Source: Acidimicrobiia bacterium
GTDB taxonomy: Bacteria > Actinomycetota > Acidimicrobiia > Spongiisociales > Spongiisociaceae
Length of the DNA: 43,554 nucleotides
NCBI GenBank assembly: GCA_011523635.1
Contig: WTGI01000020.1
Span: 12,526 to 56,079 of the forward strand
Reading direction: 5' to 3'
How positions within the stretch are numbered: the stretch's first letter is position 1; every line of letters begins with the position of its first letter. Below, piece by piece: positions 24,892 through 32,818 of this stretch. Under the pieces are notes generated by a model that was not told the origin of the DNA, ran no database searches, and saw only the letters and a list, made by a program, of their open reading frames with translations. Made by a program: the position numbers and the translations under genes.

Positions 24892-27732
24892 GTGACGGGT
24901 ACCGTCGGCAGGCCCAGTGATGTAGCCGGATACCCCCGCCGGCACCAAACCCGCGGCCTCCTGCTTGCGTTCACCGTGCTGCTGATGGTCGGGGGCTTGC
25001 TTCCGAGTCCGGCGAGCCCGGCACCCGCCCCGGAACACGGGGAGGTGCTGTCCGGAACCGGCGAGGATGCGAACTCAGCGGCCACCGAGCCGTTCTCCGA
25101 TATCGCCGAGGCGGGTGTGCACCGAGATAGCGTGGAGATCCTGGCTGCGAAGGGGACATTCGAGGGAACGGAGTGCGCACCCCGCCGGTTCTGCCCTGAT
25201 CTGCCCATCCGGCGCTCGGTGATGGCGGTCTGGCTCGTCCGGGCACTGGACGGCGCCGACCCGGCGCCCATCGATCGGTCACGGTTCGCTGACGTCGACG
25301 AGGGTGAGTGGTGGGCGGTCCATGTGGAACGCCTGGCAGAGCTGGGAATCACCCGGGGATGCGCTACCGAGCCGGCGCGCTTCTGTCCCGACTCTCCGGT
25401 CACCCGTGCGCAGATGGCCACCTTCCTGACCCGCGCCTTCCGGCTGCCGTCCGTGCCGGACGCGGGGTTCACCGACGTCGGGCAGAGCGCCACTCACCTG
25501 CCGGACATAAACTCCTTGGCCGCGGCCGGCATCACCTCCGGGTGCGCCGTCGATCCGGCCCGCTACTGCCCCGGACGGGCTACCACCCGTGCGCAGATGG
25601 CCACCTTCCTGACCCGCGCTCTCCGGTTCGCCGGTGCTATCCCGTCCAGGGACGCCGGCACCCTGATACCACCCGACGAGGGTGACTTCACCGCGGTCAC
25701 GGTCGGTTGGGATCACTCCTGCGGCATACGCAGAGATCGCACGGTGACCTGCTGGGGGGACAACGCGAAGGGCCAGGCCGCACCACCGGACGGGGAGTTC
25801 GTGGCGTTGGCAGCCGGCCGGAGCCATACCTGCGGCATCGACGCCCGCCAGAAGATCGTCTGCTGGGGTTGGGACGGCTGGGGGGCGACCGGAGCTCCGG
25901 AGGGGAGGTTCCTCGCGGTCACCGCCGGGGGCGACCACTCGTGCGCTGTCCGGACCGACCGGAGCGTCGGTTGCTGGGGCGCAAACCACGCCGGCCAGGC
26001 CGACCCGCCACCCGGCGAGTTCGCCGCCGTCGCGGCCGGGGAATGGCACACGTGCGGGCTCCGCTACACCGACCAGACCCTGACCTGCTGGGGCGCCGGC
26101 AACGATGGCCAGGCCGATCCGCCACCTGGACGGTTCCTCACCATCGCAGCCGGCAACTGGTACTCGTGCGGCGTGCGCACCGATGGCGCCGGCGTCTGCT
26201 GGGGCGCTGACCACGCGGCACAGGCCAACGCCCCGGCCAGGCGCTTCCGCTCCATCGCGACCGGCTGGCAGCACTCTTGCGGGATCACCCTCGACAGTTC
26301 GGTGGTCTGCTGGGGCCACGACGAACACGGTAGGGCCAGCCCTCCGGCAGGGAAGTTCAGCGCCGTCGCCCTGGGAGACCGGCATTCGTGCGGGCTGCAC
26401 GCAGGCGGAGCCATCACCTGCTGGGGTCAGAGCCCGCAGGATGGCCGGACCGCGCCTAGCCGGGTGGCAGCGACGCCCGTGGGGGTGTACCAATACGCCG
26501 GCCAGAGCCGGCCGGATCCGGATTCCTGCCGTCCGCCCGGTCCCGCCGGATTCCCGCTTCGCAGCCGGGTCTCGTCCACGGGCGTCCTCCGGGTGGCGGT
26601 GCTGTTCCTGGACTTCCCGGACGCCCGGGCATCCCACACCACGCAGCGAGAGGCGGCTTTGGGTCTGCCCTACATCGAGACGTATCTCGAGACCGCCAGC
26701 TACGGCCGCCTCGAGACGGAGTTCACGCCCCTGCACCGGTGGCTACGGGCCGCGCACGGCTACCGAAGCTATCTCGGAACTTCAGCAGCGCCGACACTCG
26801 CAAACCCGCTCGACCCGGATGCGGAGGCGGTAAGGCTCGCGGACCCGGAGTTCGACTTCTCCGATCACGACGCTGTGATGGTGGTGATGCCCAGCTCGCA
26901 CTTCGGCAACGGACTCGCCACGGGGAGTATCCGGACCGAGGAGGGAACCCTCGCGAGGGTGCGGATCAACTTCCTGTCCGTGGCCGAGCCGCGCCAGCCT
27001 CTCGAATGGGGTTTGGTCGCCGCCCATGAGGTGGCGCACATGCTCGGGCTGTTGGATCTGTATCCCTTGGACAGCTCCCTGCGCGATCATCCCGAACCGC
27101 CCCCGGGGAGACGGTGGGTGGCCAACCAGATCGGCCTGATGGGTCTCTGGGCCAACTTCCTCGCCCGCGACGGCGATCCACGCCTGGCCCATGAGATACA
27201 CCTTCCGGATGGACGTCGCCGCACCGCCTACGCATATGACCTGCAAGCCCGGGAAATGCTGGCGTGGAGCCGATGGCAACTCGGTTGGCTCCAGCCCGGC
27301 CAGGTCCGCTGCCTCACCGGTCTCGAGACCGGGAAGACCGTCACCGTTGCCCTACAGCCGGTCGCCTCGCCCGGCTTCGGGACCGCCATGGTCGGTATCC
27401 CGCTCTCGGACACGGAGATCGTCATCATCGAAAGCCGCCGGCGCCGCGGTTTCGACGCAGGACACGAGTACAGGTATGCGGACGGCGCCACCACCACTCT
27501 CCCCACCCTGGCCGGCGGCGGGGTGCTCGTCTACGTCGTTGACGCCTCTCGCTCCGGCGGCCGGATGCCCGTCCGGGTGATCGGACACTCCGGGAACCCC
27601 TACCCCATCCTCCACTTCAACGAGTACCCGCTGCTCGCCTACGGCGAGAGCGTCTCGGTCGGCGGCTACACCATCACGGTCCGCTCTTCCGACGACCACC
27701 CGGACTTCCTCACCATCACCAGGGACAGCTGA
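24892..27732 (+). CDS. Secreted SLH-like / RCC1-like beta-propeller / M6-like metalloprotease
   Basis: A 946-residue exported multidomain protein. Residues 1-45 are a signal peptide (RR-containing, hydrophobic 22-38). Three SLH-like repeats follow (about 68-119, 132-184, 193-244), each with a cysteine pair of the type GC..(P)xRFCP and the motif TRAQMATFLTRA. Residues 266 to about 525 are seven repeats of about 37 residues ending CWG, each with HSCG or similar, as expected for a seven-bladed RCC1-like propeller with internal disulfides. The C-terminal part has HEVAHMLGLLDLY (H712, E713, H716), the M6/immune-inhibitor-A-type zinc motif HExxHxxGxxD, and an earlier FLDFPDA segment typical of M6 proteins. 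Probably a cell-surface protease; substrate unknown. Confidence 0.88.
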   Translation: MTGTVGRPSDVAGYPRRHQTRGLLLAFTVLLMVGGLLPSPASPAPAPEHGEVLSGTGEDANSAATEPFSDIAEAGVHRDSVEILAAKGTFEGTECAPRRFCPDLPIRRSVMAVWLVRALDGADPAPIDRSRFADVDEGEWWAVHVERLAELGITRGCATEPARFCPDSPVTRAQMATFLTRAFRLPSVPDAGFTDVGQSATHLPDINSLAAAGITSGCAVDPARYCPGRATTRAQMATFLTRALRFAGAIPSRDAGTLIPPDEGDFTAVTVGWDHSCGIRRDRTVTCWGDNAKGQAAPPDGEFVALAAGRSHTCGIDARQKIVCWGWDGWGATGAPEGRFLAVTAGGDHSCAVRTDRSVGCWGANHAGQADPPPGEFAAVAAGEWHTCGLRYTDQTLTCWGAGNDGQADPPPGRFLTIAAGNWYSCGVRTDGAGVCWGADHAAQANAPARRFRSIATGWQHSCGITLDSSVVCWGHDEHGRASPPAGKFSAVALGDRHSCGLHAGGAITCWGQSPQDGRTAPSRVAATPVGVYQYAGQSRPDPDSCRPPGPAGFPLRSRVSSTGVLRVAVLFLDFPDARASHTTQREAALGLPYIETYLETASYGRLETEFTPLHRWLRAAHGYRSYLGTSAAPTLANPLDPDAEAVRLADPEFDFSDHDAVMVVMPSSHFGNGLATGSIRTEEGTLARVRINFLSVAEPRQPLEWGLVAAHEVAHMLGLLDLYPLDSSLRDHPEPPPGRRWVANQIGLMGLWANFLARDGDPRLAHEIHLPDGRRRTAYAYDLQAREMLAWSRWQLGWLQPGQVRCLTGLETGKTVTVALQPVASPGFGTAMVGIPLSDTEIVIIESRRRRGFDAGHEYRYADGATTTLPTLAGGGVLVYVVDASRSGGRMPVRVIGHSGNPYPILHFNEYPLLAYGESVSVGGYTITVRSSDDHPDFLTITRDS

Positions 27733-27788
27733 TCCTCCCGGCGGCCGCCGCTCTAGCAGTCTACCTGCGACCGGGCTGCCCGTCCGCG

Positions 27789-28547
27789 TTACACGTAGGG
27801 GGAGGAGTGGGCTATGCCGCCGTCCACGTCGAGGGTCACGCCGGTCACCCAGGATGCCTGGTCGGAGCACAGGAACACCACCGCCTGCGCCACGTCCACC
27901 GGCTCGCCGACCCGTCCCATGGGGTGGAGGGCCGCGCCTCGTTCCTCGTCCTCCCAGAGGACCCTCGACAGGCGGGTCCTCACCACCCCTGGCGCCACCC
28001 CGACCACGCGAACGGTGGGCGCCAGCTCGTATGCCAGGTGCCGGGTCATGTAGATGAGCCCGGCCTTGGAGATGTTGTAGGCGCCCATGCCCCGCCCCGG
28101 TAGCCGGCCCCCGACGGAGGCGATGTTGCAGATCACCCCTCCGTGGTCGCGCATCCCGGCGGCCCATACGGCCCGTGCGTAGACGAGCGGGCCCTCCAGG
28201 TTGATCTCCCAGGTCCGCTTGACGGCGCCCAGGTCCACGTCCATGAGCGGCCCGTAGGCGGGATTGGTCGCAGCATTGTTGACCAGCACATCGCAGGACC
28301 CGAAGCGCTCGATGGCGGCGCCCACGGCCGTGGCCGCCCCCTCCTCGGTATCCGATCGGGCCACCACTGCCGCCACCCGGTCCGCCTCGCCGAGCCGGTC
28401 GGCCGCGCCTGCGATGTTCTCGGGCTTGCGGCTGGTGATCACCACGCCGCGAGCGCCCGCCGCCAGCATGGCTGCCGCGATGGCTTCTCCGATCCCCCGC
28501 GAGGCGCCGGTGATGACGGCTACCCGCCCGTCGAGGCGCGCCTCCAT
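27789..28547 (-). CDS. Short-chain dehydrogenase/reductase (SDR)
   Basis: Classical SDR of 252 residues: cofactor motif TGASRGIG (13-20), NNAA, catalytic S...YNISK, and the C-terminal VTGVTLDVDGG. R-containing SRKP after beta-2 suggests NADP(H) preference, by general SDR rules. The ATG shares its base with the stop of the preceding flavin-reductase gene (TGATG), so the two are one operon and probably one pathway, but the substrate is not evident. It converges with the secreted protease gene; the 56-nt gap contains the palindrome CGGCGGCCGCCG (27739-27750) and no proper terminator hairpin. Confidence 0.92.
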   Translation of the reverse strand: MEARLDGRVAVITGASRGIGEAIAAAMLAAGARGVVITSRKPENIAGAADRLGEADRVAAVVARSDTEEGAATAVGAAIERFGSCDVLVNNAATNPAYGPLMDVDLGAVKRTWEINLEGPLVYARAVWAAGMRDHGGVICNIASVGGRLPGRGMGAYNISKAGLIYMTRHLAYELAPTVRVVGVAPGVVRTRLSRVLWEDEERGAALHPMGRVGEPVDVAQAVVFLCSDQASWVTGVTLDVDGGIAHSSPYV

Positions 28548-29077
28548 CAGTGGCCGCCCCGCTTCACGCCGCCGTACTTCATGCGCGTGTCGCCCATCCA
28601 GGCGGCCCGACCCGGCTCGTCCGTCACGCCCGCGTCCACCAGCTCACCGGCGAACAGCGTGTGGGTCCCGAAGTCGATCGCCCGCCTGACTTCGCACTCC
28701 ATCCAGGCGATGGCATCCTCGAAGATCGGAACCCCGGTGACCCCCTCCCGGATCACCCGACCGTTGAGGGCCATCCCTTCCTTGGTGGCGGGCTTCGAGA
28801 ACTTGACGAACACCCTCCGGTCGTCCGGCGACCACAGGTTGACGCTGAAGGAACCCCCCTCGGAGATCAGCCGATGGGTCACGGCCTTGTTGTCCACACC
28901 GATCCCGATCATCACCGGCTCCATCGACAGTTGGGTGATCCAGGAGGTGGTCATCCCGTTCCATTCGTCGCCCGCCCGGGAGCCCACCAAGGCCAGGGCG
29001 TTGGGGATCATCCAGGTGACCCGGTTGATCAATGCCGCCTCTATCAGGTTCCTCCGGGTCCGACCGTCCGTGTCCAC
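28547..29077 (-). CDS. Flavin reductase-like domain protein
   Basis: A 176-residue flavin-reductase-like (FMN-binding split barrel) protein: AALVGSRAGDEWNGMTTSW-type N-terminal region, PVMIGIGVDNKAVTHRLI and GGSFSVNLWS are the conserved parts. Such proteins supply reduced flavin to monooxygenases or bind FMN/haem themselves. Here the partner is an SDR, translationally coupled by TGATG. The start is GTG 29077; no strong SD is visible and a downstream ATG (MIPNALALVG, about 22 codons in) cannot be excluded. Confidence 0.87.
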   Translation of the reverse strand: MDTDGRTRRNLIEAALINRVTWMIPNALALVGSRAGDEWNGMTTSWITQLSMEPVMIGIGVDNKAVTHRLISEGGSFSVNLWSPDDRRVFVKFSKPATKEGMALNGRVIREGVTGVPIFEDAIAWMECEVRRAIDFGTHTLFAGELVDAGVTDEPGRAAWMGDTRMKYGGVKRGGH

Positions 29078-29111
29078 GTTACACCGGCCGCTGGTCCGGT
29101 ACGGTGTTCAG

Positions 29112-29117
29112 TATGAT
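29112..29117 (+). promoter_or_regulatory. -10 element for the ATP-grasp operon
   Basis: TATGAT, a near-consensus -10 hexamer 102 nt upstream of the ATP-grasp ATG, in the gap between divergent genes. No good -35 is visible. It would yield a leader of about 95 nt carrying the small ORF and hairpin at 29176-29222. Confidence 0.45.
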
Positions 29118-29175
29118 TCCGGCACCGGTCAAACGTTCCGGACAAGGGCGGCCGGCAGGCAGCGAGCGAACCATC

Positions 29176-29222
29176 GGAGAAGGGTGATCGGCCCGGCGCA
29201 CGCGCCGGGCTCACCGTCATGA
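29176..29222 (+). promoter_or_regulatory. Leader with SD, 12-codon upstream ORF and hairpin
   Basis: GGAGAAGGG (29176-29184) precedes a GTG at 29184 that opens a 12-codon frame (VIGPAHAPGSPS) whose TGA overlaps the ATP-grasp ATG as ATGA. Inside it lies the inverted repeat GCCCGGCGC (29191-29199)/GCGCCGGGC (29202-29210). Either the small frame couples translation to the main gene, or the hairpin folds away the spacer so that the distant SD serves the ATG at 29219 (about 14 unpaired nt would remain). Confidence 0.4.
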
Positions 29223-30658
29223 AGTTCGACAACTACGACCTCGACACGGGCATCTACGACGAGTTGTTCCGTAGCGACGGGACTCCCCGTTCCCACGGCA
29301 CGGATCTCTACGAAACCCTCCTGGATGCTCCTGACGAGTACCTAAACGCGGTCGGCGAGTGGGTCACGCGGTCATTCACCCACGAGGGCATCACCTTCAC
29401 CGTCTACGGCGACGACGAGGCCGACGAGCGCATCATCCCGATCGACTGCATCCCGCGGGTGATGGCGGGCTCCGAATGGCGAGCCCTGGCCAAGGGACTG
29501 GAACAGCGCCTTGCCGCTCTCAACGCCTTCCTCCGGGACATATACGGTGCGGCACGGATCGCTGCGGACGGGGTCATCCCGCCGGACATGATCTTCGGCT
29601 GCCCCCAGTACCGCATCCAGATGCGGGGATTCGAGGCCCCAAGGGGAATCTGGGTGGCTGTCTGCGGCACCGACCTGGTCCGTACGGTGGACGGTTTCCG
29701 GGTTCTCGAGGACAACCTGCGGGTTCCCTCGGGAGTCTCCTACATGATCGCCATCCGCAAGGCCACCAAGTCGGCCATGCGGCTGCTCTACCGGCGTTCC
29801 CGGGTGGGCGCCGTGGAGAACTACGGACTGGTCCTCCGACAGACCCTCCACGAAATGGCGCCCGAGGGTTGTGACGACCCGACGGTCGCCCTCCTGACCC
29901 CCGGCGTCTACAACTCGGCCTTCTACGAGCACATGTTCCTGGCTCGCCAGATCGGCGCCGAACTGGTGGAGGGCCGGGACCTGGTGGTCGAGGACGGCTA
30001 CGTCTACATGCGTACCACGACGGGTCTGAGGCGGGTGGACGTCGTCTACCGCCGGATCGACGACGACTTCCTGGACCCCCTCGTCTTCCGTCCGGACTCG
30101 CTGCTCGGCGCTCCCGGCCTGCTACACGCCGCCCGGCTGGGCAACGTATCGCTCGTCAACGCCCCGGGCACGGGGGTCGCCGACGACAAGAGCGTCTACG
30201 CCTTCGTCCCCGACATGATCCGCTACTACCTGGCGGAGGAACCGCTCATCCCCAACGTGGACACCTACCTGTGCCGCCGCCCCGAGGATCTCGAGTACAC
30301 CCTGGACAACCTGGAACACCTCGTGGTCAAGCGTGTGGGCGAATCCGGCGGCTACGGGATGCTGGTGGGTCCCCATGCCGACGCCGAGGAACGGAACCGG
30401 TTCGCATCCCTGCTTCGCGAGGATCCGGCCGGCTTCGTCGCCCAGCCCACGCTGGCCCTCTCCAGGGCGCCCTGCCTGATCGACGGGCGGCTCGAGCCCC
30501 GCCACGTGGACCTGCGGCCCTTCATCCTGTCGGGGAGCGAGACCCGCATCGTGCCGGGGGCGTTCTGCCGGATCGCGCTGCGCCGGGGGAGCCTGGTCGT
30601 CAACTCCAGCCAGGGTGGCGGCGCCAAGGACTTCTGGGTGCTGGAAGAGGACGACTAG
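29219..30658 (+). CDS. Circularly permuted type 2 ATP-grasp protein
   Basis: A 479-residue protein of the circularly permuted ATP-grasp family (former DUF404/DUF407), with VPSGVSYMI, a C-terminal VKRVGESGGYGM glycine-rich loop, LEPRHVDLRPF and VNSSQGGGAKDFWV. Family members are predicted to ligate amino or peptide groups with ATP. They occur with alpha-E and transglutaminase-like proteins, and exactly those two genes follow. A peptide-modifying role is established by comparative genomics, not experiment, for most members. The stop TAG is followed by TTG and then immediately by the MITE-like element at 30661, which separates this gene from its partners. Confidence 0.93.
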   Translation: MKFDNYDLDTGIYDELFRSDGTPRSHGTDLYETLLDAPDEYLNAVGEWVTRSFTHEGITFTVYGDDEADERIIPIDCIPRVMAGSEWRALAKGLEQRLAALNAFLRDIYGAARIAADGVIPPDMIFGCPQYRIQMRGFEAPRGIWVAVCGTDLVRTVDGFRVLEDNLRVPSGVSYMIAIRKATKSAMRLLYRRSRVGAVENYGLVLRQTLHEMAPEGCDDPTVALLTPGVYNSAFYEHMFLARQIGAELVEGRDLVVEDGYVYMRTTTGLRRVDVVYRRIDDDFLDPLVFRPDSLLGAPGLLHAARLGNVSLVNAPGTGVADDKSVYAFVPDMIRYYLAEEPLIPNVDTYLCRRPEDLEYTLDNLEHLVVKRVGESGGYGMLVGPHADAEERNRFASLLREDPAGFVAQPTLALSRAPCLIDGRLEPRHVDLRPFILSGSETRIVPGAFCRIALRRGSLVVNSSQGGGAKDFWVLEEDD

Positions 30659-30660
30659 TT

Positions 30661-30825
30661 GTGGTCTGCCTACGCAACAACCAGGCGTGCTCTGGCTGCC
30701 AGCGGCGCCCCGTCGCTGCGTTCCGCTTCCTCAACGTGCCGCTGCGGGCACGCCCTCGTCAGCGGGCCTTGCGAGGAACACCGCTGCCGACGCCATACCA
30801 CACCAGCGTTCCACAGGCAGACCAC
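30661..30825 (+). mobile_element. MITE-like element, copy 2 (165 bp, terminal inverted repeats)
   Basis: Same length as copy 1 at 14478-14642 and about 90% identical to its reverse complement. The terminal repeats are perfect over 11 bp: GTGGTCTGCCT at the left, AGGCAGACCAC at the right. The inner hairpin CGTGCC/GGCACG is identical to copy 1, and the central ~80 bp differ at only one position, so the middle is better conserved than the flanks. It lies inside the ATP-grasp/alpha-E/transglutaminase operon. Its right end is 2 nt before the ATG of the alpha-E gene, giving AGGCAG 7 nt upstream of the start. No transposase is present in the window; movement would be in trans. Confidence 0.82.
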
Positions 30826-30827
30826 TG

Positions 30828-31814
30828 ATGCTGGCCCGCAGCGCCGAGAGCCTCTACTGGATCGGCCGGTACCTGGAGAGGGCCGGCCATCTCGCCCGGC
30901 TAATGCGCCAGCAGACCGAGTCGCTGGTGGACAGCCCGGTCCGTGACATCTACTTCGGATGGCACCGGATCTACGGCGCGCTGGGAAGGCAACCGCATCC
31001 GGGGCCGCTCGACACGGAAGGCGACGAGTTCTACACCCTGGCCGACTCCTTCACCCTGGCCGACGACCTCACCTTCGAACCCACCACGCCCGACTCCATC
31101 CGGAACTGTTTCGCCCAGGCTCGAGAGAACGCCCGCCAGGTGCGCCACCGTATCTCGGCGCAGATGTGGACATCTCTCAACCGGCCCTACCTGCGTCTCC
31201 GCGACACGGAGATCCAGGACATCTGGGCGTCAACGCCCGAGCAGTTCTATGCGGGCGTGGAGGCGGACATCGACACCTTCCGGGGCGTCAGCTCCTCGAC
31301 CATGTACCGGGATCAGGGCTGGCACTTCATCCGGATGGGCAGCCTCCTGGAACGAGCCGAACTGGTGGCCTCCGTGCTGAGCGCCCAGATCGCCGCGGTG
31401 CGGCTGTTCGATGTTCCCGCGGATGCCTACTGGACCAGCCTGCTCCGCCTGTTTCACGCCTTCGAGGCGTACCAGCAGGGCGAGGGCCTGGAGATCGATG
31501 CCGGCCGGGTGCTGGACCTGCTCGTGTCCAACCCGCAACTTCCCGACTCGCTGAGCATGTCGGTCCTGGGGTTACATCGGGAGTTGTCGGCGGTCGGGCT
31601 GGGTCCCGACCACACCGCCACCTCGCAGACCCGGACCCAGGCGGACTACGTGTCGGACCTGCTTCGCTCCGCCTGGCCCAGGACCGTCGACGCCGAAGGC
31701 CTGTTGGCCGAGTTCAGGAGCGCCATCCGGCGGCTCCACGACCTGGTCACCGAAACCTACTTCTACTACCCCGTAGCAACCCCGTCGGCCCGCATCGGCG
31801 GGTTCGACCAGTGA
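30828..31814 (+). CDS. Alpha-E domain protein
   Basis: A 328-residue, mainly helical alpha-E (former DUF403) protein. The opening MLARSAESLYWIGRYLERA is the family signature, and the later FIRMGSLLERAELVASVL is the second conserved helix. Function unknown; comparative work places it in predicted peptide-ligation operons beside ATP-grasp and transglutaminase-like proteins, as here. The ATG follows the MITE-like element by 2 nt; upstream in-frame sequence is element or shadow. It overlaps the transglutaminase gene by 4 nt (GTGA), so these two are probably coupled. Confidence 0.93.
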   Translation: MLARSAESLYWIGRYLERAGHLARLMRQQTESLVDSPVRDIYFGWHRIYGALGRQPHPGPLDTEGDEFYTLADSFTLADDLTFEPTTPDSIRNCFAQARENARQVRHRISAQMWTSLNRPYLRLRDTEIQDIWASTPEQFYAGVEADIDTFRGVSSSTMYRDQGWHFIRMGSLLERAELVASVLSAQIAAVRLFDVPADAYWTSLLRLFHAFEAYQQGEGLEIDAGRVLDLLVSNPQLPDSLSMSVLGLHRELSAVGLGPDHTATSQTRTQADYVSDLLRSAWPRTVDAEGLLAEFRSAIRRLHDLVTETYFYYPVATPSARIGGFDQ

Positions 31815-32719
31815 GCATTCCGGCTACGGGTCCGGCTCCTCTCGCACGCTACCGGATCGAGCACCTCACCCGATTCGGCTACAGCTCCCCGGTGCGACGA
31901 TGTACCATGTCGCTCTGCCTCCGGCCCCTCGACGGCGCCCGCCAACAAGTGCTGGGATTCGAGATCAGCACTTCCCCTCCGGGGACGCTTACCACCGAGA
32001 TCGACCCGTTCGGCAATACCCGCCATGTCCTCACCGTGAACGAGACGCACGACACTCTCGAGGTGGTATCCATCTCCACCGTCGATGTACTCCCTTCGCC
32101 GCCTGTGCTACTACGTCTCCGGCCGGATGCTTGGGACGTGGTGCGATCGTGGGCTACCGACCTCGCCCGCTGGCAATTCATCCACCCGAGCCCCGGCGCC
32201 GGCCCTACCCCGGCCCTCGCGGGGTTCGTTTCCGAGACAGGAGTCGGGCCGGGGTCCGATCCACTGGCCGATCTCGTGGAACTATCCTTAACCTTAAACG
32301 ATAACTTTAGTTACGTTCCGGGCTCGACATCGGTGGATTCTCCGATAGACGAGGTACTCGCGACCCGGCGAGGGGTGTGCCAGGACTATGCCCACGTCAT
32401 GATCGCGATCGCCCGTTCATGGGGTGTCCCGACGCGCTACGTGTCCGGATACCTCTACACGGACGATGCTTCGGACGGCATGGACGGACCGCGCAGCACC
32501 GCGACCCATGCCTGGGTCGAATGCCGGCTCCCGCAACTCGGATGGGTGGAGTTCGACCCCACCAACCGGACCCTTACCGACCACCGCTACGTGCGGACCG
32601 CGGTCGGCCGGGACTACCGCGATGTCCCGCCGACCCGTGGGGTGGTGGAGGGAGGCGCCAACTCCGGCCTGGATGTGGACGTCAGGATGACCCGTCTGGC
32701 CGACGCCGCGCCGCCCTGA
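31811..32719 (+). CDS. Transglutaminase-like cysteine protein
   Basis: A 302-residue transglutaminase-fold protein with an N-terminal beta domain (about 1-110, starting ARYRIEHLTRFGYSSPV) and the catalytic triad C190 in RGVCQDYAH, H233 in ATHAWVE and D249 in FDPTN. Bacterial members act as peptidases or transferases on peptide/amide bonds; with the ATP-grasp and alpha-E proteins it would form a peptide synthesis and cleavage module. The GTG start overlaps the alpha-E stop. An AT-rich islet of about 14 codons (32282-32320) includes two TTA leucine codons (160 and 162), rare in such a GC-rich gene. Confidence 0.93.
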   Translation: MSIPATGPAPLARYRIEHLTRFGYSSPVRRCTMSLCLRPLDGARQQVLGFEISTSPPGTLTTEIDPFGNTRHVLTVNETHDTLEVVSISTVDVLPSPPVLLRLRPDAWDVVRSWATDLARWQFIHPSPGAGPTPALAGFVSETGVGPGSDPLADLVELSLTLNDNFSYVPGSTSVDSPIDEVLATRRGVCQDYAHVMIAIARSWGVPTRYVSGYLYTDDASDGMDGPRSTATHAWVECRLPQLGWVEFDPTNRTLTDHRYVRTAVGRDYRDVPPTRGVVEGGANSGLDVDVRMTRLADAAPP

Positions 32720-32793
32720 CCGACCCCGGACCGGGAGCACACTGCGCTTGAGCAGGATGATGCGCAATCTGGCGGCTTACGCTGCCGTAGCCT

Positions 32794-32804
32794 GTGGTCT
32801 GCCT
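32794..32804 (+). repeat. Lone copy of the MITE terminal repeat
   Basis: GTGGTCTGCCT, identical to the 11-bp terminal repeat of the element at 30661-30825, here without the rest of the element. The following GTAGG also resembles the inner side of the right terminus. It lies just upstream of the -10 element of the stress-protein gene and may be a relic end. Confidence 0.5.
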
Positions 32805-32805
32805 G

Positions 32806-32811
32806 TAGGTT
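32806..32811 (+). promoter_or_regulatory. -10 element of a leaderless promoter (universal stress protein gene)
   Basis: TAGGTT, exactly 7 nt, then ATG at 32819. It directly follows the lone MITE terminal repeat. Confidence 0.5.
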
Positions 32812-32818
32812 TACCCCT

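Noticed and set aside
27739-27750. CGGCGGCCGCCG palindrome after the secreted protease gene as a terminator
   Set aside because: It has no loop and no T-run; in this base composition such a 12-mer is not strong evidence.
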